In this document: piece after piece, positions 48,670 to 56,364 of the stretch
Position numbering within the stretch: position 1 is the stretch's first letter
Layout: every line of letters begins with the position of its first letter
Assembly (NCBI RefSeq): GCF_927798115.1
Contig: NZ_CAKMMG010000005.1
Span: forward strand, 1 to 64,000
Reading direction: 5' to 3'
DNA length: 64,000 nucleotides
Origin: Paenibacillus auburnensis
GTDB taxonomy: Bacteria > Bacillota > Bacilli > Paenibacillales > Paenibacillaceae
Notes under the pieces: model-generated
Seen by the model: the letters and a program-made list of their open reading frames with translations, nothing else
What the model was told of the DNA's origin: nothing
Databases searched by the model: none
Program-made: the position numbers and the translations under genes

Positions 48670-51600
48670 ATGGGATTTTATGTGCCGGAACGGGTGATCA
48701 AGCTGCTGTGCGGCAGCGCATCCTTGGACAAAGGAATAGCCTACCACGAATCAGACATGGTCCGGTTAACTTATATAGAGAATGACGACACTCTTGAATA
48801 TTCTAAGTACCGCGCTGAGGTCCAAGGCCTGGAAAATTACAACGTAGCGCTTACGGTCGACAGCGACGGTGATGTGAATGCGGAATGCACCTGTCCTGCT
48901 TACTATCCCGGCGGAGCATTCTGTCAGCATATTGCAGCTGTACTGGTGAGCATTCTCCGGCTTGAAGAGGGCCGGGGCCCCGGCGGACGGACGACCGCTT
49001 CCAGTATTCAGGCCCAGGGAGAATTGCCGGAAGCGGCCGGTGTTATTCCCCCCCGCTATCCGGGCGGCTCGGTGGAGCGCTCCGGTGACCGTCAGCTCGT
49101 GAACAGCATGCTAGGCGTGTTCGAGGGCAGCAGCCGTCCGCGCCCAAGCGGTACGGGAACCTATATCGATCTCAGAACACCACTGCAGGTAGAATTCATC
49201 TGCAAGCCGGTTTCACTCAGCTATGGCGCACCTATGCTTGGCATCGAACTCAAGGTCGGGCCGAAACGCCTCTATATTGTGCAAAAAATCAGAATGTTCC
49301 TGGACCATCTTCAACGCGGTGAGCCGTTTGAGTTCTCCAGACATTTCATCTACGATCCCGCTTTGCACTCCTTTCATAAAGAAGACAATACAGTTCTGCA
49401 GAAGCTGATTGAGATTTTTCAGAATGAACAGATCTACCGAACCGCCGTTAACCCCTATGCAGCGCTATCGGGAGGAATCGGCGGGGAACGGCTGCTGGCG
49501 GTTCCGCCTTACTTCTGGGAGTCTGTGCTTCCGGCGCTCACCGCTGCCCCCTCTGCCTACTTACAGCAGGGCAACCTGTCCATGGAGAGACTTCAGATCT
49601 CCACAGAGGCGCCGCCGCTAAGCTTCCAGTTCGACCAGGCGTCAGAGGATGGCTATCGGCTGGATATTCAGGGGATGGCGCAGATTATGGTGCTGGAGGA
49701 TTACGGGCTGGTACTGTCCGAAGGCAGGCTGCTGAAGCTGCCGGCTGAGGAATGCCGCAGGCTCGCCGAGCTGAAGCGGATGCTGGCAGCCGCCCGTAAA
49801 GACGGAATTGCGATCGCCCCGGAGCAGATGGAGCCTTTTATGGACAAGGTCATTCCCGGTCTGAAAAAGCTGGGGCATGTGCATATTGCCGAAGCGATTG
49901 CGGACCGCATTGTCCAGACACAGCTGCAGGCCAGGCTATATTTGGACCGGGTCAGAGACCGGCTGCTGGCCGGCCTTGAATTTCAATACGGCGGCATTGT
50001 GATTAATCCGCTTGATGAACAGAGCCGTCAGCGGGGCAGCGAGGTCATTCTGATGCGTGACGGGGAGGCCGAACGGCGGATTCTCGAGCTGATGGAGCAT
50101 GAGTCTTTTGCCCGGACGGAAGGCGGTTATATCATGAACGATGAAGAGGGGGAATACGATTTCCTCTACCACACGATTCCGCTGCTGGAGCCGCTGCTTC
50201 AGGTGTATGCCACCACTGCCGTCAAAGGACGCATTGCTGCCGTTACCTTCACGCCGAAGGCCGTTTTGACCTGGAACGAGAAGACCGATTGGCTGGAATT
50301 CAAATTCGGGATGCAGGGAATACCGGAGGGTGAAATTGTACTGGTCCTCAAAGCGCTGCAGGAAAAGCGCAGATATTACCGGCTGCCGGACGGGGCGCTG
50401 CTGCCGCTGGAGAGTGCAGAATTCTTAGAAGTGATAGCGTTTATGAACGAGATGGGGGTACATAGCGTTCCTTTCAACAAGCCCCAGTTCTCCCTGCCTC
50501 TTGTTCATGGCCTGCAGCTGAATCCAGACGCAAAGTATGGAGATGCCGTGACGATCGGACGCTCCTTCCGCCGGCTGATGGCCAATATGGCAAGCCCCGA
50601 GAATCTGGACTTTCCTGTGCCGGACAGTTTGGCTCCCATACTCCGCGATTATCAGCAGTTCGGGTTCCAGTGGCTGAAGACCTTGGCCCACTACCGCTTC
50701 GGCGGCATTCTGGCTGATGATATGGGACTCGGCAAAACACTGCAAGCAATCGCCTTTCTGCTCTCGGAGCTGGCGGATATCCGCGAAGGGGGCAAGCCTG
50801 CCCTGATCGTTGCTCCGGCTTCCCTGCTCTACAACTGGCAGAATGAGCTGAAGAAGTTCGCCCCCGGAATTAAGGCGGCCATCGCCGACGGGAACCTGAA
50901 CGAGCGGAGCAAGGCCGTGCGGAATGCCGCAGGCGCTGACGTGATCATTACGTCTTACCCGCTGCTGCGCCGGGATATTGAACTGTATGCCCGGCTCTCC
51001 TTCCATACGCTGATTCTGGATGAAGCCCAGATGATCAAGAACCATGCCACCCAGACTGCGCAAGCGGTCAAAATATTGCAGGCGCGCTACCGCTTCGCCC
51101 TTACCGGAACGCCGGTGGAGAATGCGCTGGAGGATCTGTGGTCCATTTTCAGTGTCGTATTCCCCGGGTTGTTCCCCGGCAAAAAAGCGTTTCATGACCT
51201 GCCCAGGGAAACAGTCGCGAAGCGGTCTCGGCCTTTTCTACTGCGCCGCCTAAAAAGCGACGTGCTTAAGGAGCTGCCGGATAAAATCGAATCGCTGCAG
51301 GCCTCCGAGCTGCTGCCGGAGCAGAAGAAGCTGTACGTTGCTTATCTCGCGAGACTGCGGAAAGAAGCACTGAAGCATCTGGATAACGAAGGCTTCGGCC
51401 ATGGCCGGATCAAGGTGCTGGCGGGGATTACAAGACTGCGCCAGCTCTGCTGCCACCCTGCACTTTTCGTTGAAGGCTATGACGGGGGTTCCGCCAAGTT
51501 TGAGCAGCTGCTCGAAATTATTGAGGAATGCCGCAGCTCCGGCAAACGGATGCTGGTCTTCTCCCAATTCACCGAGATGCTCGGTATGATCGGACGTGAG

Positions 51601-52002
51601 CTTGCCCTGCAGGGCATCCAGCATTTCTATCTGGACGGTAAGACGCCTGCTTCGCAGCGCGTTGAACTCTGCAACAGGTTCAATGAAGGAGAACGGGACC
51701 TGTTCCTGGTATCCCTCAAAGCAGGCGGAACCGGCCTGAACCTGACTGGAGCAGACACGGTGATCCTGTATGACCTGTGGTGGAATCCCGCTGTCGAGCA
51801 GCAGGCTGCTGACCGGGCCCACCGGATCGGGCAGAAAAAAGTGGTCCAGGTGATCCGCCTCGTTGCCCAAGGCACGGTGGAGGATAAAATGTATGAGCTG
51901 CAGCAGAAGAAAAAGAATCTGATCGACGAAGTCATCCAGCCCGGGGAAGAAGCGTTATCCACGCTGAGCGAGCAGGACATCCGCGAGATTCTTATGATCT
52001 GA
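48670..52002 (+). CDS. SWIM zinc-finger plus SNF2-family helicase
   Basis: The 1110-residue DNA-dependent ATPase has an N-terminal SWIM finger (CTCPAYYPGGAFCQH, about 75-90), a long bacterial SNF2-associated region (about 150-620) and a C-terminal SNF2 motor: motif I ADDMGLGKTLQAIAFLL, motif II LILDEAQMIKN, motif III ALTGTPVENALEDLWSIF, motif V/VI SLKAGGTGLNLTGAD and ADRAHRIGQKKVVQV. It should translocate on DNA and remodel bound proteins, as YwqA-like proteins may. ATG 48670 has AAGGAT upstream. It is monocistronic, between two terminators. The SWIM and motor domains are fused in one chain here. Confidence 0.92.
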   Translation: MGFYVPERVIKLLCGSASLDKGIAYHESDMVRLTYIENDDTLEYSKYRAEVQGLENYNVALTVDSDGDVNAECTCPAYYPGGAFCQHIAAVLVSILRLEEGRGPGGRTTASSIQAQGELPEAAGVIPPRYPGGSVERSGDRQLVNSMLGVFEGSSRPRPSGTGTYIDLRTPLQVEFICKPVSLSYGAPMLGIELKVGPKRLYIVQKIRMFLDHLQRGEPFEFSRHFIYDPALHSFHKEDNTVLQKLIEIFQNEQIYRTAVNPYAALSGGIGGERLLAVPPYFWESVLPALTAAPSAYLQQGNLSMERLQISTEAPPLSFQFDQASEDGYRLDIQGMAQIMVLEDYGLVLSEGRLLKLPAEECRRLAELKRMLAAARKDGIAIAPEQMEPFMDKVIPGLKKLGHVHIAEAIADRIVQTQLQARLYLDRVRDRLLAGLEFQYGGIVINPLDEQSRQRGSEVILMRDGEAERRILELMEHESFARTEGGYIMNDEEGEYDFLYHTIPLLEPLLQVYATTAVKGRIAAVTFTPKAVLTWNEKTDWLEFKFGMQGIPEGEIVLVLKALQEKRRYYRLPDGALLPLESAEFLEVIAFMNEMGVHSVPFNKPQFSLPLVHGLQLNPDAKYGDAVTIGRSFRRLMANMASPENLDFPVPDSLAPILRDYQQFGFQWLKTLAHYRFGGILADDMGLGKTLQAIAFLLSELADIREGGKPALIVAPASLLYNWQNELKKFAPGIKAAIADGNLNERSKAVRNAAGADVIITSYPLLRRDIELYARLSFHTLILDEAQMIKNHATQTAQAVKILQARYRFALTGTPVENALEDLWSIFSVVFPGLFPGKKAFHDLPRETVAKRSRPFLLRRLKSDVLKELPDKIESLQASELLPEQKKLYVAYLARLRKEALKHLDNEGFGHGRIKVLAGITRLRQLCCHPALFVEGYDGGSAKFEQLLEIIEECRSSGKRMLVFSQFTEMLGMIGRELALQGIQHFYLDGKTPASQRVELCNRFNEGERDLFLVSLKAGGTGLNLTGADTVILYDLWWNPAVEQQAADRAHRIGQKKVVQVIRLVAQGTVEDKMYELQQKKKNLIDEVIQPGEEALSTLSEQDIREILMI

Positions 52003-52318
52003 TAGACTGCTGGTTCGGGAGTATGCGGCCTGTGAGCTGGTATAGAATCGTTTTATCAAAAAGAGGGACTACCACAGCCAAGCGGCTTTGGAGTCCCTCT
52101 TGCTCATTTTCATACTAGACCAATTTCTGCAAAACTTTGACTCTATCGGCGCTTTAATGAATCGCACAATAAACTTATATTCGAAGACTGTACTGTCGTT
52201 GTGGACATAAGGCAGCTCATTCACCGATACCTCTAAATACGCATATGGTGTTCAAAGGAGAGCACGCTTAGGGAGCTGCTACTTTCCTAAAAGAATGTAA
52301 ACGGAAGAAGGGAGTTCC
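52003..52318. other. Intergenic region with terminator and unresolved leader
   Basis: The first 110 bp holds the SNF2 terminator. The remaining ~200 bp precedes the 101-residue gene and should contain its promoter; I see no clear -35/-10 pair, repeat or RNA gene. Confidence 0.45.
52059..52110 (+). terminator. Terminator of the SNF2 helicase gene
   Basis: AAGAGGGACT pairs with AGTCCCTCTT around an inner stem CCACAGCC/GGCTTTGG, followed by a moderately T-rich tail (GCTCATTTTC). Confidence 0.75.
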
Positions 52319-52624
52319 ATGCCCCCTCCTGGAAAAGGAAAGAAAACGGGTGTTAAAAAACAACCGGCGAACCCCAAAGCACAAAGCCCGAAAGGGCTGG
52401 AATTTGCGGTCGCTGCGCTCCTTTTGACAGGCAAGCTGAAGGTAGACTCCATTCAGATGTTTAGAGACGCATCTCTGGTCGTGAGCCTGGTCGGGAAATA
52501 TACAACCTTGAATCCTTTGAGCGAGAGCAATGTAGATAAGCTGGTCAGCTTTCTCGATGATAACAGCAGCCTGACATTAAATGAAATTATGACCGCCTTA
52601 AAGAAAAAAGCCGATCTCTCATAA
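52319..52624 (+). CDS. Small protein of unknown function, basic N terminus
   Basis: I do not recognise this 101-residue protein. The first 25 residues are Lys/Pro/Gly-rich and probably disordered (MPPPGKGKKTGVKKQPANPK). The rest is helical with an amphipathic segment (FAVAALLLTGKLKVDSIQMF; VVSLVGKYTTLNPLSESNVD). ATG 52319 has GAAGGGAG upstream. A 41-50-residue membrane peptide gene follows immediately on the same strand, so the two may be a functional pair. Confidence 0.65.
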   Translation: MPPPGKGKKTGVKKQPANPKAQSPKGLEFAVAALLLTGKLKVDSIQMFRDASLVVSLVGKYTTLNPLSESNVDKLVSFLDDNSSLTLNEIMTALKKKADLS

Positions 52625-52654
52625 AAAATGATGATCAAGGGGGCAAAAGAGCTT

Positions 52655-52780
52655 ATGGGAAATTTGGATTTTGACGGGGAGAATTTTGCCGGTGCCCTGC
52701 TGCTGGTAATCGTAATTGCCCTGCTGATTTATGGTTCCACGGATATTAAAGATCTGACCGCTGCCCCCGCCTCGGATTAA
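52655..52780 (+). CDS. Very small single-pass membrane protein, unknown
   Basis: A 41-residue frame: acidic N terminus (MGNLDFDGENF), one membrane segment (AGALLLVIVIALLIYGS) and a short polar tail ending AAPASD. An ATG pair at 52628-52633 gives a longer 50-residue version, but only GGGGG before ATG 52655 (about 11 nt, a long gap) looks like a ribosome site. It is 30 bp or less downstream of the 101-residue gene. I recognise no family; the consistent membrane topology and placement argue that it is real. Confidence 0.55.
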   Translation: MGNLDFDGENFAGALLLVIVIALLIYGSTDIKDLTAAPASD

Positions 52781-52863
52781 GGCCTCTCTGCCCCCAGTTG
52801 GCCGGAGGGGTTACGGAAGACAAGCTATTTTTCAAAAAAAGGAAATAAATAAGGGATAGCCTC

Positions 52864-52891
52864 TTGCTTTCTCCCAAAAATTCGCTATACT
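52864..52891 (+). promoter_or_regulatory. Promoter of the T-box-argS unit
   Basis: TTGCTT (52864-52869), 16 bp spacer, TATACT (52886-52891), about 15-25 bp before the T-box leader. Confidence 0.75.
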
Positions 52892-52910
52892 GAAAAAAAT
52901 CAATATGCAA

Positions 52911-53144
52911 TCGATGAACGGGATAGTAGTGTTTTGGATCTAGTCCTCAGCGAGCCGGGAGAGTGGAAACCGGTACAGACCAACCCATGAAGCGCACCCG
53001 GGAGATGGACTTCTGAACTGATAGTAGGAAGCCCCGGCTGAAGACCGTTAACTTATGAGTGGCTAAACCGGCGGTTTAGCAACAAGAGTGGTACCGCGAG
53101 CGCAATAAGCCTTCGTCTCTTTTTAGAGATGAGGGCTTTTTCTT
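52911..53144 (+). promoter_or_regulatory. T-box riboswitch of argS
   Basis: The leader contains a stem I with GTCC/GGAC and CCGGG/CCCGG pairing arms, a GGCTAAACC...GGTTTAGC stem, the conserved T-box AGAGTGGTACCGCG (53085-53098) and a terminator (AGCCTTCGTCTCT / AGAGATGAGGGCT plus T run, 53108-53144). Uncharged tRNA-Arg binding should favour the antiterminator and switch on argS. I could not identify the specifier codon with confidence. Confidence 0.92.
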
Positions 53145-53185
53145 ATGCATATATCACTGAATCAACATTTCAGGAGGTCATACCC

Positions 53186-55057
53186 ATGTTAAGTCAGCTT
53201 ATCAAAGACAGTTTGGAAAAGAGCGTAAGTCATGTATTTACAGCCCTCGGCGCTGGAGGTGCAGAACAGGTAACGATTGTGCTTGAACAGCCCGCTAATC
53301 CCGATTTCGGCGACTACTCCAGCAACATCGCCATGCAGCTGGCTAAAGTACTGCGCAAAGCCCCTATGGCCATTGCAGAGCTGATAACAACTGAGCTACG
53401 CCAGTCTGAGAGTCTAGGGAGACTATTTCATAAAATCGACATCGCGGCACCGGGGTTCATTAATCTGTATATTGACTGGCGGGAATGGGCCGGACGCAGG
53501 TTTGAACTGCCCACATCTGCAGGAGAAAAAGTCATCATCGAGCATACCTCTGTCAATCCCAATAAATCGATGCATATAGGCCATCTGAGAAACTCGTGTA
53601 TCGGGGACGCACTGGTCAGAATTTTGCGTAGAACCGGGCACAACGTAGAGGTCCATAATTATGTGGACGATCTAGGCAATCAGCTGGCGGATACGGTGGT
53701 TGGGCTATTGAATGTGCCGCTTGCGGGTGAACATGTGCGTTTTGGTGATTATTGCTGGGATATTTATGCCGGTGTGAACAAAGAATACGCGCTGCATCCT
53801 GAGACGGTGCACAAACGGACAGAGATTCTCCATGCTTTGGAAGAAGGGAACGGCAATACAGCCTGGCTGGGTAAACTGGTTGCGGAGCGGATTGTCAAAG
53901 AGCATGTGGAGGAGATGAAGGGGTTCGGCATCCGCTATGATTTGCTCGTCTGGGAGAGCAGCATTCTGAAAGAGGGCTTCTGGGCTTCTGCATTTGCGCT
54001 GCTGGAACAGACGGAAGTGTTTGTGCAGGAGAAAGAGGGCAAGCTTGCGGGCTGCTGGATATTGAAGCAACCTGCGGTGGATGAAGAAGGGGCAGATTCT
54101 GAAGAGCATCACAAAGATAAGGTGCTGGTACGCTCCAATGGAATTTTGACCTATACCGCCAAAGATATTGCCTATCATCTCTGGAAGTTTGGACTTTTGG
54201 ATAAGGATTTCGCCTACAGCGAGTTTAATGCCGGACTTTGGACGACGGGATTAACCGGGGAGCAGCTGCCTTTTGGCGGGGCGGACCGGGTGGTCAATGT
54301 TATTGACTACAGACAGGAATATCCGCAGGCGATGGTCAAGCAGGCCCTGGAGGTGCTGGGGTACAAGAAGCAGGCTGAGAAGCTGCATCATGTGAGCTAT
54401 GGCGTTGTTTCACTTAGTCCCGCCTCCGCTGCGGAGCTTGGAATTGACACCACAGAGGGCAAAACCTCTTACGCCATGTCCGGCCGCCAGGGCATCGGCA
54501 TCAAGGTCACCGAGCTGGTGCAGCTGATGGAGCATACCATTGAAGCCACCCGCTCCGACAAAAATGGCCTCTCCAGCCGGCTCATCGCCACCGCAGCCAT
54601 CCGATATTATCTGCTGCGCTTCAATCTGGGAACAGAGATTATTTTTGATTTCAAGCAGGCCACAGAGATTTCCGGCAATACGGGAGTTTACCTGATGTAC
54701 ACCTACGCGCGTGCAGGCAGTGTGCTCTGTAAGGCTGTTGTTCCTGTTAATGTTGAACAAGCGGACGCTCTCCCGGAATTCCCGCCGTCACTGGAAAAGG
54801 CGGAGCTTGCGCTGCTGAGACATCTCAGCACCTGGCAGGATACTCTCTACAGTGCAAGCGTTCTGCTGACGCCAAATTCAATCTGCAACTATGCGCATAC
54901 TCTGGCTTCGCTGTTTAACAACTTCTACTCAGCCTGCCCGATTCTAAAAGGTGAAGCTGCCTCGGTCTCCTTCCGCCTCTGGCTAACGTACAAATTCCAG
55001 GAGACGCTGAGGGATGTGCTGGACGTACTGGGACTGCCTAAGCCGGAACGGATGTAG
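53186..55057 (+). CDS. argS: Arginyl-tRNA synthetase, T-box controlled
   Basis: The 623-residue class I synthetase has an N-terminal Add-1 tRNA-binding domain (NPDFGDYSSNIAMQLAKVL), the HIGH motif in NPNKSMHIGHLRNS, the catalytic core (HNYVDDLGNQLADTVVGLL) and a C-terminal DALR anticodon-binding domain (NNFYSACPILKGE). The KMSK region appears as YAMSGRQGIGIKV, a degenerate form. It is longer than the ~560-residue common ArgS. ATG 53186 has AGGAGG upstream. Control by the T-box directly upstream is expected; a tRNA-Arg(TCT) gene lies 0.4 kb downstream on the other strand. It may be a second ArgS. Confidence 0.93.
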   Translation: MLSQLIKDSLEKSVSHVFTALGAGGAEQVTIVLEQPANPDFGDYSSNIAMQLAKVLRKAPMAIAELITTELRQSESLGRLFHKIDIAAPGFINLYIDWREWAGRRFELPTSAGEKVIIEHTSVNPNKSMHIGHLRNSCIGDALVRILRRTGHNVEVHNYVDDLGNQLADTVVGLLNVPLAGEHVRFGDYCWDIYAGVNKEYALHPETVHKRTEILHALEEGNGNTAWLGKLVAERIVKEHVEEMKGFGIRYDLLVWESSILKEGFWASAFALLEQTEVFVQEKEGKLAGCWILKQPAVDEEGADSEEHHKDKVLVRSNGILTYTAKDIAYHLWKFGLLDKDFAYSEFNAGLWTTGLTGEQLPFGGADRVVNVIDYRQEYPQAMVKQALEVLGYKKQAEKLHHVSYGVVSLSPASAAELGIDTTEGKTSYAMSGRQGIGIKVTELVQLMEHTIEATRSDKNGLSSRLIATAAIRYYLLRFNLGTEIIFDFKQATEISGNTGVYLMYTYARAGSVLCKAVVPVNVEQADALPEFPPSLEKAELALLRHLSTWQDTLYSASVLLTPNSICNYAHTLASLFNNFYSACPILKGEAASVSFRLWLTYKFQETLRDVLDVLGLPKPERM

Positions 55058-55188
55058 CGCGTATCACGCACCTTTGCAGCCCCTTTCCTAAGCTGCAACA
55101 GGCGCTGAATAATAGAAGCAGCTCTCTGGTCATTTGCTGTGATTGTGATAGCGTACAAGTCCGGTATTACAGAAAATTTGTTACCTGA

Positions 55189-55374
55189 TTGTACTTTGTA
55201 CAACAGAATTCTTATAAATTAGTAAAAATCGCTCTCTACTGTATTTCGTGCAATAGAATTCAGGTATATGGATGAAAAAGGCCGAAATCACAGTATTCTG
55301 CTGTACAAAATACAATAGATTCATTTTTCGGGCCGATTATAGCAGTAACTGCTGTAGAAAGTGCAATAGAATTC
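55189..55374. repeat. Array of four TGTAC-type dyads spaced 50, 62 and 51 bp
   Basis: In the gene-free stretch 55058-55446 four units start at 55189 (TTGTACTTTGTACAACAGAATTC in part), 55239, 55301 and 55352. Each is a short dyad of the form TGTAC-N3-GTACA, more or less decayed, followed by AAYAGAATTC or AATAGATTC. The intervening sequence is not conserved. There is no supported gene. Confidence 0.75.
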
Positions 55375-55446
55375 GCTCGCACCCTTATTTTCGATGCTTA
55401 TGCTCCAACGTCCCCCCATCCAGGGCTTCTCATCCCCTGAACGCAC

Positions 55447-55474
55447 AAACAGCCTTCCCGAAGGAAGGCTGTTT
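55447..55474 (-). terminator. Terminator of the second tRNA-Arg
   Basis: AAACAGCCTTCC / GGAAGGCTGTTT hairpin with a 4 nt loop, followed by a short T run. The same stem family follows the first tRNA-Arg. Confidence 0.8.
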
Positions 55475-55481
55475 GTAGTGA

Positions 55482-55555
55482 CGTCCCGGAAGGGATTCGA
55501 ACCCCCGACCGTGCGCTTAGAAGGCGCATGCTCTATCCAACTGAGCTACCGGGAC
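55482..55555 (-). tRNA. tRNA-Arg (anticodon TCT), second copy
   Basis: Acceptor GTCCCGG / CCGGGAC, D arm GCTCAGTTGGATAGAGC, anticodon loop CTTCTAA (TCT), T arm GGGGGTTCGAATCCC, discriminator G. It differs from the copy at 27620 only at two D-loop bases and lies in opposite orientation, 27.8 kb away. Confidence 0.97.
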
Positions 55556-55607
55556 ATGTCGATGACAGGACTGATTATTAACACTATGTATTAACGCAAC
55601 GTTATTT

Positions 55608-55635
55608 ATTATACCTCATTGAGATAATTTTTCAA
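55608..55635 (-). promoter_or_regulatory. Promoter of the second tRNA-Arg
   Basis: On the minus strand TTGAAA (55630-55635), 16 bp spacer, TATAAT (55608-55613). Confidence 0.7.
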
Positions 55636-55755
55636 GACTGGAGACGAAGAAAAACAATTTCTGCCCCCGGCAGCGGATGAAACGGAGCAGAGCGCCGCTC
55701 ACTTCCCGCCTTTCCGCCGCCGGAGCAGAGGCAGCAGCATCTCTTGCTGCTGCCC

Positions 55756-56124
55756 TTAATGCCGTCCTGGCGTAACTTGCCGGAAGTGCTCCTCCAGCTG
55801 TTTTTTCAGATGGCCGAAGATGAGCAGCTCGCGCTGGAACTTGGAACGTTCATCCTCCGGACTCATGACAATGCTGCCGGTAAACGCGCTGACTGTCACA
55901 TCCTGGAAGGCATCATGCATATTGTTATCAAACCAATCGGTTTCGGTGTCCGCATCATTCGTCAGAATGCGCACAATTTCGTACCCTTCCTCACGCTGGT
56001 CTTCAACAATGTACACCAAAAGCGCGGAATCGCCTACAGCTCCCGGCAATACCCCTACTTCGGCACAAGGCGCACCGTCATATTCGGTCATTCTGCGGAT
56101 TTTGGCGTCTTTAATGTAATACAC
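55756..56124 (-). CDS. Conserved hypothetical protein
   Basis: I do not recognise a named family. The 122-residue product is soluble and acidic (MYYIKDAKIRRMTEYDGAPC; TDWFDNNMHDAFQDVTVSAF; FGHLKKQLEEHFRQV), with no signal, membrane segment or visible catalytic motif. The start is GTG 56124 with GGAGGG about 10 nt upstream. It is transcribed alone, divergent from asnB. Confidence 0.65.
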   Translation of the reverse strand: MYYIKDAKIRRMTEYDGAPCAEVGVLPGAVGDSALLVYIVEDQREEGYEIVRILTNDADTETDWFDNNMHDAFQDVTVSAFTGSIVMSPEDERSKFQRELLIFGHLKKQLEEHFRQVTPGRH

Positions 56125-56364
56125 TTGTCATCATCCCTCCTGGCAAATTTCCCTCTCCCTAGTGTTCGGATAAGGACATACATTTTATCCCTTCAATCGG
56201 CATATATCTGTATTACTTGGCAAAAAAGAAACAAGTGGAACCGGCTGCGCCGTCTCCAAAGGACCACAACCGTTTCAGCGAGAATATAAGGATCATTTTT
56301 TGCGTAAAGCATATCCATTCTTATATTTGGACAACAATCGCACAAAAAGAGAGGATGAAACGAC

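Noticed and set aside
53085..53098. Assignment of the T-box specifier codon
   Set aside because: The T-box and terminator are clear, but I could not align the stem I specifier loop reliably, so no codon is stated.
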